A stretch of DNA of 64,000 nt from Sulfurimonas crateris (lineage in GTDB: Bacteria; Campylobacterota; Campylobacteria; Campylobacterales; Sulfurimonadaceae). The stretch spans positions 32,814 through 96,813 of the forward strand of contig CAMCYC010000003.1 in the NCBI GenBank assembly GCA_945883795.1, written 5' to 3'. Under the pieces are notes generated by a model, which ran no database searches, was not told the DNA's origin, and saw only the letters and a program-made list of their open reading frames with translations. Numbering within the stretch: the first letter of the stretch is position 1; each line of letters opens with the position of its first letter. Of this stretch, positions 33,656 to 43,875 are shown piece after piece. The position numbers and the translations under genes were made by a program.

Positions 33656-35782
33656 TTAAATATTTAACACTATTACAGATTCAACAAAGGTCTTATTTTT
33701 ATATCCTTTTGGATTTTGTGAACTTTGTTCTTCTGTAAAATCTCCATCAAACTTGTAGGAATCAAGTAAACTCAAGAGTTCATTATCTATTCCAAAAAAT
33801 GAACTATACAGCACAAAAGTTTCTTTCCAATTAATTACAATTTGAATAGAATTAGCTAAATAACTTTTTATTTGCGCTAAATAGGCTAGTTTAAACTCTT
33901 GAGCGATAGCATCACTTGTATAATCAATATTAAGATATGGATTCAAACATGACAACATACTTGTAGCGTCACCTGCGTTTGCAAATTGATGTGCTTCCTC
34001 TTTTAGCTCCAAAAACTCTTCATGGAGTGTTAAAAATGGTGGGAATATTTCTAATTGAGAATCTTCTTTAATAATCTTGTAAGTGTCATGAAGATTTTTA
34101 TCTTCTATTTTATGTAAGAGCTTTTCATATTTGGCAATACTTTCTATCTTTTTATCTATAATATTTTTAAAGGATAAAAAGTCTTGAAGATAATGGGCGA
34201 CTTCCAAAGCTTTTGGATAGTTTTGTTCTTGCTCATAAATATTTAAATGATTAAGTGTATTATTTCCTATTGTTATGACTCTGTTATAAATCTCTTCATC
34301 TTTTAAAAAGGGATTGTTTTGAACCAAAAGACAATACTCCTTAAAATTTCTCTCTTTTATGAACTTCTCTGCCAAAATAAAAATTTTATACCGTATCATG
34401 AGATTGTTTACTAAGATTCTTTTTGATGGAACTTGGCTGTATGTAGCAAGAATTTTTTTAGCGGATTCAATGCCTTGAGGGTCGTTTTTTGTGAAAAGTT
34501 GTTTGCAATGTTGAAAAATTTTTAAAAAGTATTTTTCAATTGCTTCAAAATCTTTTGTCTTTTTTAGAAACTCATATTTATCTGCCAATTTGAATGCTTC
34601 AGGATAATTTTTCTCTTCAATAAGTATAGAAAAATCTTTAAAATGGTTAAGATTTCCTAAGCAAAATATAAATTCATCTTTTTTTTCTATATCAAAAAAG
34701 AAAGGTTTGACGATATCTTCAGCTTCAGTTCTTTTTTCAGCAACTAATAATTTTTTTGCATTTGATAAAACATCAATCCATTCTTTATCGAACTCGGCTG
34801 TAAGTTCGTTGGTAGCTAAAAATATATTTTTTTCTATAAGTTTACTTGCCTCAACAAAGTTTTTGAGTTTTAAATTTAATGTAAATTTATCCAAGTTACT
34901 ATTTATGTCAATAATCTTTATCTCGCCATCAACAAAAGCAACATATAAACGACCACTTTCAATTTTTAAGGAAACTATCCCTTTATTATCAAGTCCAATA
35001 GTTGTAAGAATTGTCCCTTTTTGATGATTGATTATGTATAAAGAATTGCCTCTATCGCCAACAACGCTATATTTTTCATTGATATCTATCAAGGCAGTTG
35101 GCCACTCCCGAAACTCAAACGAATATTTCGCTTCAATTCCCATTCTAATGGAGTGAATAGTATATTTTTTATCTCTTGTAACTGTTAAAAGTTTAGAATT
35201 ATTATCAATAAATATTGAGGCTTCTACCACTTCACTGCATTGAAGAACTGCAATTTCGGAAGCTTTGTCACATGAATATATGATTGTTTTTTTATTAAAG
35301 GAACTGACTGCTACAAGTTTATCATCTTTTGAAAAGGTTATATTAGAGATAAAATCAGATTGGGTTGGCAATGATTTGATAGTTTTTTTGTCTTTTAGAG
35401 AATAAAAAAAGAGTTTTCCATCTTCTCCACCAATTGCTAAAATATCCCCCGCATGATTAAATGATGAGCAATAAACAGCTTTTTTGTTGAGTTCTATTGT
35501 TGCGACATTACTTAAAGATTCTCCATATTTCATAAGATGGGATTTGAGAGATTCTGTAGTAGTAATAAAAAAATCAGATTTTGACGATATGGCAAAAGAT
35601 TTATCATAAGCGTATTTATTTTCAAACTTATTACTAATCTTTTTATTGTCTAAGACAGTTAATGATTTTTTATCATAGACTATATATAAATACTGATTTG
35701 TTAATGTAAATATTTTCTCTGGACTGATTTTTAATGCTAAAACAGAACCAGATACTTGTAACGATTTAACGACTTCAAACAT
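33656..35782 (-). CDS. WD-repeat-like protein with helical C-terminal half
   Basis: 708 residues, no signal or membrane segment. The first ~290 contain blade-like repeats (ILAIGGEDGKLFFYSL, KLVAVSSFNKKTIIYS, NSLYIINHQKGTILTTIG, LYVAFVDGEIKIIDI), consistent with a seven-bladed propeller. The rest is helical with TPR-like spacing (KNYPEAFKLADKYEF, QNYPKALEVAHYL), suited to protein binding. It starts ten bases after the stop of the c-haem PAS sensor with an AGGT Shine-Dalgarno, so both share an operon. This suggests a cytoplasmic partner or scaffold of that sensor. Specific function is unknown. Confidence 0.8.
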   Translation of the reverse strand: MFEVVKSLQVSGSVLALKISPEKIFTLTNQYLYIVYDKKSLTVLDNKKISNKFENKYAYDKSFAISSKSDFFITTTESLKSHLMKYGESLSNVATIELNKKAVYCSSFNHAGDILAIGGEDGKLFFYSLKDKKTIKSLPTQSDFISNITFSKDDKLVAVSSFNKKTIIYSCDKASEIAVLQCSEVVEASIFIDNNSKLLTVTRDKKYTIHSIRMGIEAKYSFEFREWPTALIDINEKYSVVGDRGNSLYIINHQKGTILTTIGLDNKGIVSLKIESGRLYVAFVDGEIKIIDINSNLDKFTLNLKLKNFVEASKLIEKNIFLATNELTAEFDKEWIDVLSNAKKLLVAEKRTEAEDIVKPFFFDIEKKDEFIFCLGNLNHFKDFSILIEEKNYPEAFKLADKYEFLKKTKDFEAIEKYFLKIFQHCKQLFTKNDPQGIESAKKILATYSQVPSKRILVNNLMIRYKIFILAEKFIKERNFKEYCLLVQNNPFLKDEEIYNRVITIGNNTLNHLNIYEQEQNYPKALEVAHYLQDFLSFKNIIDKKIESIAKYEKLLHKIEDKNLHDTYKIIKEDSQLEIFPPFLTLHEEFLELKEEAHQFANAGDATSMLSCLNPYLNIDYTSDAIAQEFKLAYLAQIKSYLANSIQIVINWKETFVLYSSFFGIDNELLSLLDSYKFDGDFTEEQSSQNPKGYKNKTFVESVIVLNI

Positions 35783-35791
35783 TTTATTTAC

Positions 35792-37324
35792 CTAAAAGAG
35801 ATTATTGTCAATATCAAAAAGTAAAATTAGATAAAGACTATTTATATCAAGTTTTTTTATTGTTATATAAAACTCGGTATCAGCACCAAAAATATTGATG
35901 AGAACTTTTTGCATACAACTATCTTGAAGACTAATTACTTCATCTTTAAAATCTATAATAGAAGTATTTGAAACATATCCAGTTTGGTTGATAAAAAGAG
36001 TATCGATTGTAATTTTATTCCCATCTAAATATGCTAATTTATTATTAAATATATCATTTGTAAATAAGAGATTAGAACTCTTATCTACAATAGCTGCACT
36101 TACAGGTATATAATCAAGAATATCTTGAAATCTTACATCTAAAGCTTGATTGACACTATTGTTAATTTCATCAAATTGAAGTGCTTTAAGCTCTGTAATA
36201 TCTTGTCTAATTCCTATATATTCAACTATCTCATTATTTTCATCCAAAATAGGGATAATTGTTGCTTGAACAAAATAACTTTCACCATTTTTTGCTCTAT
36301 TTTCTACAATACCACTCCAAGTTTGTTTGTTTTCTATAGTGTTCCATAAATCTTTAAAGACCTCTTTTGGCATGTGAGATGACCTTACAATATTATGATT
36401 TTGACCAATAAGTTCCTCTTCTGAATACCCAGAAATTGCACAAAACTTATCATTTACATAAGTAATGACACCTTTTGTATTTGCTTTAGAAACAATGGTT
36501 GCATGGTCTATTGCTTTTTTATACTCTTCTAGTGATTTGTTTTTGTTACTTAATGTATCTAGGGTTGCATGTACTTTGGATAAAAGTTCATTAAATGTTT
36601 TGCCTAAAATATCAAGTTCAATTGTTTTTGGATTGTATAAAACCTCTTTTGAATAATCGCCACTTTGTATAACTTTTCGGATTGAATTTGCAAATAAAGA
36701 GATAGGCTGTACAAAGGTTTTTGTCATAATATATTGAAAGACAAAAAAAGTTATAACAATAGCTATTAAAGTAAAAAGAAGAAAATAAGAGATGATTGTA
36801 TCTAATGGTATTCTTATGTCATTTTCTGGAAATGTCATGTCTATGACACCATTTATATCGCCCTCTTTTGTATTTGAGTGGCATGTAATACACTCTTGTT
36901 TAATAAGCATTGGTCGAATATAACGCATTTTTTTATCGTTATCTACAGGAAGAAAAATAGTCTCACCTTTAAACGCTCTTTGAATATAAGGGTCTGCTTT
37001 ACCATTTTGTTCCGATTCTACTTCTCCAAAGAGTTGCTCAACCAAAGTGCTTCTATATGTATGAATAGTAAGTCCAGGTTTTAAATTATTAAGCCTATCA
37101 ATAATTTTATATAAATCATCTCTAGACCAACCATCTTGCATTTTTGTATATAAAACTTCAAATGCAAGTTCACTTGTTTTTTTTGCATCATCTTCTGCTA
37201 AATTATTTACGGCAATATCTCTCATGTAATTACTTGAGAAATAGACAAGAAACATACTAAATGTAAATACAAATAAAGTTATTCTTAAAAGTAAATTTCC
37301 ACTGCTTATCATTTTCTTTTTCAT
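35792..37324 (-). CDS. c-haem PAS membrane sensor with no recognisable output domain
   Basis: 510 residues from ATG 37324 (AGGGG eight bases upstream; the frame also opens at TTG 37330). A membrane helix (about 10-30) leads into a periplasmic domain of DUF3365/Tll0287 type carrying one CXXCH site (CITCH at about 145-149), then a second helix (about 172-195), a HAMP region (200-260), a PAS domain with ISGYSEEELIGQNHNIVR (about 275-385), and a degenerate second PAS-like domain at the C-terminus. It probably senses redox state, NO or another haem ligand. There is no kinase, GGDEF, EAL or MCP module, so the signal must pass to a partner, likely the co-transcribed WD-repeat protein. Confidence 0.82.
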   Translation of the reverse strand: MKKKMISSGNLLLRITLFVFTFSMFLVYFSSNYMRDIAVNNLAEDDAKKTSELAFEVLYTKMQDGWSRDDLYKIIDRLNNLKPGLTIHTYRSTLVEQLFGEVESEQNGKADPYIQRAFKGETIFLPVDNDKKMRYIRPMLIKQECITCHSNTKEGDINGVIDMTFPENDIRIPLDTIISYFLLFTLIAIVITFFVFQYIMTKTFVQPISLFANSIRKVIQSGDYSKEVLYNPKTIELDILGKTFNELLSKVHATLDTLSNKNKSLEEYKKAIDHATIVSKANTKGVITYVNDKFCAISGYSEEELIGQNHNIVRSSHMPKEVFKDLWNTIENKQTWSGIVENRAKNGESYFVQATIIPILDENNEIVEYIGIRQDITELKALQFDEINNSVNQALDVRFQDILDYIPVSAAIVDKSSNLLFTNDIFNNKLAYLDGNKITIDTLFINQTGYVSNTSIIDFKDEVISLQDSCMQKVLINIFGADTEFYITIKKLDINSLYLILLFDIDNNLF

Positions 37325-37487
37325 AGGCAAAACCCCTGTATGTATTTGAGTAAGGGTTTGTATTGTATCATATTATTTTCCTATGGTAAGTTGATTTTAA
37401 TTATAAAAAGAATAAAATTTTTGACTATAACAAATATATTTTTTTATCATATTTGTTAATAATAATTTGTAATAAGAAAGAGGATTA

Positions 37488-38435
37488 ATGGCATATTCAA
37501 ACTATCATGAGATAGATAAAAATATCATAGAAGAGGGTGTAAAATTTGGATTTGGTGTATTCATTTATTCAAGTTCAAATAAAAAAATGGTTTGTTTTAA
37601 GGAAAAAGAGTTGCCTATAACTTCAGATGAAAAAAATATAATTTATAGTACAAATGTTTTATATGTTGCAAAATCTGATTACAAAGAATACGAACAGTTT
37701 TTACATACTCGCATAGTGAATGCCTTGAAAGTTGAAGATAAAAGTTTTGAAGAAAAATCATCCATTATTTTTAATAATGCTTCTCAAGTATTACACAATC
37801 TTTTTAAATATCCTGAGGCATTGGGTAATTATGAAGCATCCAAAGAGATTGTCTGTGACATGGTGTCAATTATATTAGATAATCACTTTACGATTAAATC
37901 ATTAATGAGCATTGCAGAGCATGATTATTATACGCATACTCATTCTATACATGTTGCTATTTATTCATTAAGTTTAGGGTCTTTTTTGGGATTAGAACAA
38001 AATGAGTTATCAGAATTAGGGGAAGCTGCACTTTTACATGATTTGGGTAAAAGTAAAATTAAGTATGAAATTATTAATAAAAATGGAAAATTGACTGATG
38101 CAGAGTTTGATACGATAAAAAAACATTCTATATTTGGATATGAACTCGGTATAAAGTTAGGGATAACAAATAAAAATGTTTTATTAGGGATAAAACATCA
38201 TCACGAAAAAATAGACGGTTCAGGGTATCCATCTGGTATACGAAATGAAAATATCCCCTATTATGCAAAGATAATTGGCGTATGTGATATTTTTGATGCT
38301 CTGACAAGTAGACGAAGCTATAAAGAAGCTATGACGACTTTTGAGGCACTCAAACTTATGAAAGATAATATGAAAAATCATATTGACCCAAAACTACTAA
38401 ATAAAATGATTGAGATGTTTATATCAGGTAAATAG
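37488..38435 (+). CDS. HD-GYP domain phosphodiesterase
   Basis: 315 residues. An N-terminal domain of about 130 residues with mixed strands and helices (GVFIYSSSNKKMVCF; DUF3391-like in position) precedes the HD-GYP catalytic domain: HSIHVAIYSL, LLHDLGKSKI (HD-GK), HHHEKIDGSGYPSG (GYP) and CDIFDALTSRRSY. It should degrade c-di-GMP. The AGAAAGAGG Shine-Dalgarno is close to ATG 37488. Divergent from the c-haem sensor gene, with which it may share a pathway. Confidence 0.9.
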   Translation: MAYSNYHEIDKNIIEEGVKFGFGVFIYSSSNKKMVCFKEKELPITSDEKNIIYSTNVLYVAKSDYKEYEQFLHTRIVNALKVEDKSFEEKSSIIFNNASQVLHNLFKYPEALGNYEASKEIVCDMVSIILDNHFTIKSLMSIAEHDYYTHTHSIHVAIYSLSLGSFLGLEQNELSELGEAALLHDLGKSKIKYEIINKNGKLTDAEFDTIKKHSIFGYELGIKLGITNKNVLLGIKHHHEKIDGSGYPSGIRNENIPYYAKIIGVCDIFDALTSRRSYKEAMTTFEALKLMKDNMKNHIDPKLLNKMIEMFISGK

Positions 38436-38475
38436 AGAGTTTGTAGTTATTAACTTCTTATTAGTTCATGTCAGT

Positions 38476-38481
38476 TAAAAT
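38476..38481 (+). promoter_or_regulatory. -10 box giving a probable leaderless response-regulator mRNA
   Basis: TAAAAT, then six bases (TTCTAC), then ATG 38488. No Shine-Dalgarno lies in the short interval. Transcription from this box would begin at the start codon itself. Confidence 0.45.
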
Positions 38482-38487
38482 TTCTAC

Positions 38488-39150
38488 ATGAATAAAATAT
38501 TAATGATTGAAGATGACTTGGAATTAGCGGAGATATTGACAGAATATCTTCAAAAATTCGGGTTTGAGGTTGTCACAGAAGACGACCCTTTTAAGGCTGT
38601 AAGTATATTGAAGTTGGAACCATTTAATCTGGTGATTTTAGATTTATCATTACCAGGCATGGATGGTTTGGAAGTGTGTGAAGCGATTCGAGAGCGTCAA
38701 GATATTCCTATAATTATCTCATCAGCAAGGAGTGATGTGACAGATAAGGTAAAAGCGCTTGAACTTGGAGCAGATGATTATTTACCAAAGCCCTACGACC
38801 CACGAGAACTAGAGGCGAGGATTAATTCTGTACTTAGAAGATATGCTGCAAAAGCTGAAGAAAAACAGGAATCTAAAAGTGATTTCAAATGTGATAAATC
38901 AACGATGGTCATTACCTATAAAAATAAAAATATAGAACTCACAAACGCTGAATTTGGAATTCTTTCTTACATGATTATAAAACAAGGTCTTGTGGTCTCA
39001 AGAGAAGATTTAATTCACAATGTAAATGCAATTAATGAGGATTCATCTAATAAAAGCATAGATGTTATGGTTGGAAGAATTAGAAATAAACTCGGTGATA
39101 AAACTCTTATAGAATCTGTTCGAGGTGTTGGATACAAGCTGTTAAAATAA
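38488..39150 (+). CDS. OmpR-family response regulator (ArsR-like)
   Basis: 220 residues. Receiver domain with Asp52 as phosphate acceptor (VILDLSLPGMDG), acidic pocket MIEDD at 6-10, Lys in LPKPYDP, and a C-terminal winged helix with DVMVGRIRNKLGD and ESVRGVGYKL. It acts as a DNA-binding transcription regulator for the histidine kinase whose ATG follows the stop directly. Resembles the acid-responsive ArsR (HP0166) of Helicobacter, though the regulon here is unknown. A TAAAAT box six bases before ATG suggests a leaderless mRNA. Confidence 0.92.
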   Translation: MNKILMIEDDLELAEILTEYLQKFGFEVVTEDDPFKAVSILKLEPFNLVILDLSLPGMDGLEVCEAIRERQDIPIIISSARSDVTDKVKALELGADDYLPKPYDPRELEARINSVLRRYAAKAEEKQESKSDFKCDKSTMVITYKNKNIELTNAEFGILSYMIIKQGLVVSREDLIHNVNAINEDSSNKSIDVMVGRIRNKLGDKTLIESVRGVGYKLLK

Positions 39151-40422
39151 ATGAGAAACTCTATCTTAATTACTTTGCTTTTTGCCCTTTTGGTCACGCT
39201 TACAAGCGTGAGCACAGTATTTTGGAAATTTTATAACTTAAATAAAGAGCAGTATATCAACAATATTTTTACAAACTATCCTATTATCACACAACTTTAT
39301 CGTGAACATCAACAACAAAAAAGCTCAGAAATTATGTTTGAAGCAAACCTTGCAGTTTATAATCTTCATATTGAAAAAGATGAAATACGAGAAAATATTA
39401 TTATGAAGCGAGGAACTATTCTCAAACGAGAGGGATTTCAAAGTATAGACGAGGAGCTTCTTATTGATGCAAAAGGTTTTTATACATATAAAGTGGTAAA
39501 TGACTTAAGAGCAAGCATGGTGCAGTTTCAACAAAAAATATATTTCTATATTCAAACTCCAACAGGTTCTATTCTTATTGAAGATGAAAAATTAGAACCT
39601 TATAGATATGGAACTATCCTTTATATATACTCCATGACAATCCTTATGATTTTTATATCGTTTTTTTTAATTTTGCAAAAGATAAGACCACTTATTCGCC
39701 TAAGAAAAAAGATAGCCCGTTTTGGAGATGGGGATTTGAGTGTATCTTTTACGATAAAAGGGAATGATGAAATAGCTCTTGTAGCGAATGAATTAGAAGC
39801 TGCTAGAAAAAAAATATCTCTTCTTTTGGAATCAAGAACACTATTTTTACGAAACATTATGCATGAACTTAAAACTCCTATTGCAAAAGGCACAATAGCT
39901 ACACAGATGCTTGATACTCAAAAGCAACGAGACAGATTTACTTCGATTTTTGGCAGATTAGAATCGCTTATAGGAGAGTTCGCCATGATTGAAGAGGTTA
40001 CAACTTTAGATAATAAAAAAGATTTTAAAGAATATCGGATTGTTGATATGATTGATGGTGCAATTGACATGGCGATGATAGAGCGAGAAAGTGTTACGAT
40101 TGAAGTTCTTACAAATGAAAAAATCTTTGCAAATTATAGACTTTATACTACAGCGATAAAAAATATGATAGATAATGGACTGAAGTATTCTTTAGATGCA
40201 CATGTAAAGATTGTGATTATAAACCATGAATTATGTTTTGAGAGTAAGGGAAATTGTCTAAAATATCCACTTCAATATTATATAGAGCCATTTACAAAAG
40301 ACAACCCTTCTAAAAATAGTTTTGGCTTGGGTTTGTATCTTGTTGATTCAATTCTCAAAGCACATAATCAAGTTTTAGCACATGAATATTCCAATGGAGT
40401 GAACCGTTTTATATTTGCATAA
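39151..40422 (+). CDS. sensor histidine kinase (ArsS-like)
   Basis: 423 residues. Membrane helices at about 6-26 and 155-177 bracket a periplasmic sensor domain; HAMP (about 180-230) leads to the H-box NIMHELKTPIAKG with His238. The N-box is IKNMIDNGLKYS and the G-box FGLGLYLVDSI. The domain plan and the FLRNIMHELKTPI start resemble Helicobacter ArsS (HP0165). It phosphorylates the regulator encoded immediately upstream, with no intergenic space. Stimulus not known: acid is the ligand of the namesake, but no conserved His cluster was checked. Confidence 0.92.
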   Translation: MRNSILITLLFALLVTLTSVSTVFWKFYNLNKEQYINNIFTNYPIITQLYREHQQQKSSEIMFEANLAVYNLHIEKDEIRENIIMKRGTILKREGFQSIDEELLIDAKGFYTYKVVNDLRASMVQFQQKIYFYIQTPTGSILIEDEKLEPYRYGTILYIYSMTILMIFISFFLILQKIRPLIRLRKKIARFGDGDLSVSFTIKGNDEIALVANELEAARKKISLLLESRTLFLRNIMHELKTPIAKGTIATQMLDTQKQRDRFTSIFGRLESLIGEFAMIEEVTTLDNKKDFKEYRIVDMIDGAIDMAMIERESVTIEVLTNEKIFANYRLYTTAIKNMIDNGLKYSLDAHVKIVIINHELCFESKGNCLKYPLQYYIEPFTKDNPSKNSFGLGLYLVDSILKAHNQVLAHEYSNGVNRFIFA

Positions 40423-40446
40423 GTTTATATTATGTAAACTACCAAA

Positions 40447-41880
40447 ATGAATCAAACCTTAAAAGCTATATTATTTATATTTCTTCTTCTTTCCTTCTTT
40501 TCTTTTGGTTGGTTAAGCCATTCTGCATACTATCCCGCAGATAAAATTGTTCCACCTTCTTTGTTGGATACAATAAAAAAATCGAAAACGCTTAATGTTG
40601 TTTTACTCAATGCTCCTTCTGTGTATTATATAGGAAGTGATGGTCCACAAGGTTTTGAGTATGACCTTTTAAAGGCGTATGCTGATAGTATCAGTGTTGA
40701 TTTAAATATTACAACCGCCTATACAGTTAAAGAAGCTATAGAGCTTAGTAAAAATCCAAATATACATATAACATCTGCAGGACTTTCCAAAACACCAAAT
40801 AGAGCAAAAAATTTTAATTTTGGACCATCTTATTTTGAGGTACAAGAGCAGGTTATTTGTAATCGTGGCATGATGGCTGGTGGAGATTTTCCTCGAGATG
40901 TAGAGGGCTTAAAAGGTCTGACAATAGTTGTAGGTGAAGATACAAGTTATGGAGAAACTATAGAGAGTTTGATAGAAGATGGTTATGAGATAAATGCAAC
41001 CTATAGTTCTGAATATTCAACTGAAGACCTTTTGTCCAAAGTAGCTTCACATGAGATAGATTGTACGATAGCTAATTCAAATGTTTATGCAATAAATTTA
41101 AGATATTTTACAGAAATTTCTGCAGCATTTACAATCACGGGTAGAGAGCAATTAGCATGGGTTTTGGGTGATGACTCTAAAGAATTAGCAGCAAGTATGT
41201 ATGCTTGGCTTAATAATTTTAATGAAAGCGGTTTGATGGCGGATTTAAAAGACCACTACTACAGTTATGTACTTTTCTTTGATTATTATAATACAACCAT
41301 GTTCTACAAAAGTATCGATTCAACACTTCCAAAATATCAAAAATATTTTAAAGCAGCTGCTGAACATTATTCTCTTCCATGGAAACTCTTAGCTGCAGTA
41401 TCTTATCAAGAATCGCATTGGAACCCTAGAGCAAAAAGTTTTACGGGTGTTGAAGGGCTTATGATGATTACAAATGCTACTGCTAGACTTTTAGGTGTTA
41501 AAGACCGTCTTGACCCTAAAGAGAGTATTTTTGGTGGAGCAAAGCATTTAAAAGAGATGTTAAGGTCAGTTCCTGATGAGGTAGAAGGCGATAGCCGTCT
41601 TAAATTTGCACTTGCTGCTTATAATGTTGGAATGGGACATCTTCTTGATGCACAAGTATTAGCTAAAAGAATTGGATACAATGAAAATAGCTGGACTGAT
41701 TTAAAACAAGTTTTACCATTACTTTCACAAGAAAAATATCATAAAACATTAAAATGTGGCTATGCTAGAGGAAGTGAGCCTGTGAAGTATGTTGGAGCTA
41801 TATTTGATTATAAAGATATTTTAGAAAATCATTTTGAAGAAGATATAAATCATACAAACGGAGTTGGAGAAGATAAATAA
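40447..41880 (+). CDS. mltF: membrane-bound lytic murein transglycosylase F-like protein
   Basis: 477 residues. An N-terminal membrane or signal segment (about 5-25), a family-3 solute-binding-like domain (about 45-270, [13 protein letters not shown]), then a lytic transglycosylase domain (about 290-460) with [17 protein letters not shown] carrying the catalytic Glu, [15 protein letters not shown] and [11 protein letters not shown]. It cleaves peptidoglycan to 1,6-anhydromuropeptides during growth and recycling. No Shine-Dalgarno is visible before ATG 40447; the gene lies 24 bases after the kinase and could be co-transcribed with it. Confidence 0.92.
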   Translation: MNQTLKAILFIFLLLSFFSFGWLSHSAYYPADKIVPPSLLDTIKKSKTLNVVLLNAPSVYYIGSDGPQGFEYDLLKAYADSISVDLNITTAYTVKEAIELSKNPNIHITSAGLSKTPNRAKNFNFGPSYFEVQEQVICNRGMMAGGDFPRDVEGLKGLTIVVGEDTSYGETIESLIEDGYEINATYSSEYSTEDLLSKVASHEIDCTIANSNVYAINLRYFTEISAAFTITGREQLAWVLGDDSKELAASMYAWLNNFNESGLMADLKDHYYSYVLFFDYYNTTMFYKSIDSTLPKYQKYFKAAAEHYSLPWKLLAAVSYQESHWNPRAKSFTGVEGLMMITNATARLLGVKDRLDPKESIFGGAKHLKEMLRSVPDEVEGDSRLKFALAAYNVGMGHLLDAQVLAKRIGYNENSWTDLKQVLPLLSQEKYHKTLKCGYARGSEPVKYVGAIFDYKDILENHFEEDINHTNGVGEDK

Positions 41881-41917
41881 TTTCAGAGAGAATAAACTCT
41901 ATGAAATTATCAGAACT

Positions 41918-42253
41918 TTACAGCGCATCACCCTCTTTTCCATTAGCTAATTGATTTAAAAAAGTTTCCATGTCGTATTTTACTCTATATTCTGGAGTCA
42001 TAATATGAATGAGAATATCACCTAAATCAATAACAATCCAATCACCACTTTCATCAATATGATTAAATTTTTCAGCTGGTTTTAAATCTTTTTTGAGATG
42101 CTCAAGTAGTGCGCCAGTGTGCTTTGTTCCAAGTGAAGAGGCAATAATTGCGTAATCAACAAAATAATTCTTCTCTTTTAAGTCAAAAACTTCAATTCCC
42201 TCAGCTTTATTTTTATCAAGCACATTTGTAATTCTTTCTATTCTATCTTTCAT
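41918..42253 (-). CDS. rsfS: ribosome silencing factor RsfS
   Basis: 111 residues from ATG 42253, which has AAGGA six bases upstream; a longer frame from 42292 would add a tail with no family match. RsfS binds L14 of the 50S subunit and blocks subunit joining in stationary phase. YFVDYAIIASSLGTKHTGA and WIVIDLGDILIHIM are the family signatures. It overlaps nadD by 11 bases, as in many bacteria. Confidence 0.94.
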   Translation of the reverse strand: MKDRIERITNVLDKNKAEGIEVFDLKEKNYFVDYAIIASSLGTKHTGALLEHLKKDLKPAEKFNHIDESGDWIVIDLGDILIHIMTPEYRVKYDMETFLNQLANGKEGDAL

Positions 42254-42788
42254 TTTTTTCCTTAGTGTAGTAATTTTGAATCTCTTGTGCACATGGCATG
42301 ATTAGTTTTGATATCTCTATATGTTCTCTTAGCATCGTTGATGAAATTGGTACATCAATTTTTATTTGTAACATTTCTAAAGGTATCTCTATATTGTCTC
42401 TTGTGCACACTATGAATGTAACTAACTCTTTTAACGCATCATACTCAGTCCATTTCGCAAGTGTTGCCAAATTGTCAGCACCAATAACGAGATAGATTTT
42501 TTTATATTTTGTTAAGAGATATTTTACACTTTCTATGGTTGGGGTTTTCTTTTGTAAATCAACTTCGTAACTACTGATTTGCACTCTTTCAAAATTCTCA
42601 AAAATAGCATGCAACCATCTCAATCTTAAGTCGGCTGGAGCATGAGAACTTGATTTAAAAGGATTTAAAAAAGTTGGCATGATAACAACTTCATCAATCT
42701 CTTTAAAGTTTAATAGAGCTTTTACGATAGCCTCATGACCGATATGAGGTGGGTCAAAAGAGCCACCAAAAAGTGCAATTGTTTTCAT
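42243..42788 (-). CDS. nadD: nicotinate-nucleotide adenylyltransferase
   Basis: 181 residues. Transfers AMP to nicotinate mononucleotide in NAD synthesis. FGGSFDPPHIGHEAIV is the nucleotide-binding HXGH motif and ISSTMLREHI the C-terminal ISSTXXR motif. A TATAAT box on this strand (ending at 42800) lies 11 bases before ATG, leaving a leader of only about five bases and no Shine-Dalgarno. rsfS follows with an overlap. Divergent from gap. Confidence 0.95.
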   Translation of the reverse strand: MKTIALFGGSFDPPHIGHEAIVKALLNFKEIDEVVIMPTFLNPFKSSSHAPADLRLRWLHAIFENFERVQISSYEVDLQKKTPTIESVKYLLTKYKKIYLVIGADNLATLAKWTEYDALKELVTFIVCTRDNIEIPLEMLQIKIDVPISSTMLREHIEISKLIMPCAQEIQNYYTKEKNER

Positions 42789-42855
42789 AATTAATGGGAA
42801 TTATAACTAAATTTAGGTAAAATCATCCACTTTTATTTTTGAATAAGGACTAATA

Positions 42856-43875
42856 ATGGCGTTAAAAATAGCAATTAACGGATTTGGCAGAATTGGTCGT
42901 TGTGTAGCTCGTATTGCTAGTACAAGATTAGATGTTGAAATCGTAGCTATAAATGATTTAGCAAGTATGGATACTATGCTTTATTTACTCAAAAATGATT
43001 CTGTTCATGGACCTTTTGGAAGTGATGTTACACAAATAGACGAGAATCATTTTAATATTGCGGGGAAAAAAGTTCGAATTTTTTCGCAAAGTGAGCCAAA
43101 AAATTTAAAATTTGCTGATTATGGTGCAGATATAGTTTTGGAGTGTACGGGTCTGTTTTTGACACAAAAATTTGCTCAGGCTCATATTGACAATGGAATT
43201 TCTCAAGTACTTTTTTCAGCTCCCGCAAAAGATAATGAAACTCCAACTTTTGTTATGGGTGTGAATGAACATTTATATGATGGGCAAAATATTGTTTCAA
43301 ATGCTTCATGTACGACCAATTGTTTAGGTCCTGTTGCAAAAATCCTTGATGATACTTTTGGGATTGAAAAAGGTTTGATGACAACTATTCATTCCTACAC
43401 AAATGACCAAAAAATTTTGGATGTCCGACACGATGGCGACAGAAGAAGAACTAGAGCAGGGGCAATCAACATGATTCCAACAACCACAGGTGCTGCAAAA
43501 GCTATAAGTTTAGTTCTTCCTCAGCTTCAAGGTAAGCTTCATGGGCAAAGTGTTCGTGTTCCTACACCAGATGTTTCGATGCTTGATTTGAATGTAATTG
43601 TCAAAAAAAATACAACACAAGAAGAGGTGACCGCCGTATTTAATAAGATAGCAGATTCTACCCTAAAAGGGATACTTTTAATGGACAAAGAGATGCGAGT
43701 ATCGCAAGATTTTGTTGGTTGTAGTCATAGTGCAATTGTCGCAGAAGATTTAACTCAAGTCATCGGCGGTAATATGATTAAGATAATGGCATGGTATGAT
43801 AACGAATGGGCATACTCAACAAGGCTTATAGAGATGGCTTTACACATTAGCAAAGGAAAAAAATGGAACTTTTAA
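42856..43875 (+). CDS. gap: glyceraldehyde-3-phosphate dehydrogenase
   Basis: 339 residues. NAD-binding [13 protein letters not shown] at the N-terminus; catalytic Cys152 in SNASCTTNC; the His is in the region IHSYTNDQ; substrate residues in [13 protein letters not shown]. Works in glycolysis and gluconeogenesis. First gene of gap-pgk-tpiA, overlapping pgk by 13 bases; AAGGA precedes ATG. Such a gap-pgk-tpiA order is common in Campylobacterota. Confidence 0.97.
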   Translation: MALKIAINGFGRIGRCVARIASTRLDVEIVAINDLASMDTMLYLLKNDSVHGPFGSDVTQIDENHFNIAGKKVRIFSQSEPKNLKFADYGADIVLECTGLFLTQKFAQAHIDNGISQVLFSAPAKDNETPTFVMGVNEHLYDGQNIVSNASCTTNCLGPVAKILDDTFGIEKGLMTTIHSYTNDQKILDVRHDGDRRRTRAGAINMIPTTTGAAKAISLVLPQLQGKLHGQSVRVPTPDVSMLDLNVIVKKNTTQEEVTAVFNKIADSTLKGILLMDKEMRVSQDFVGCSHSAIVAEDLTQVIGGNMIKIMAWYDNEWAYSTRLIEMALHISKGKKWNF

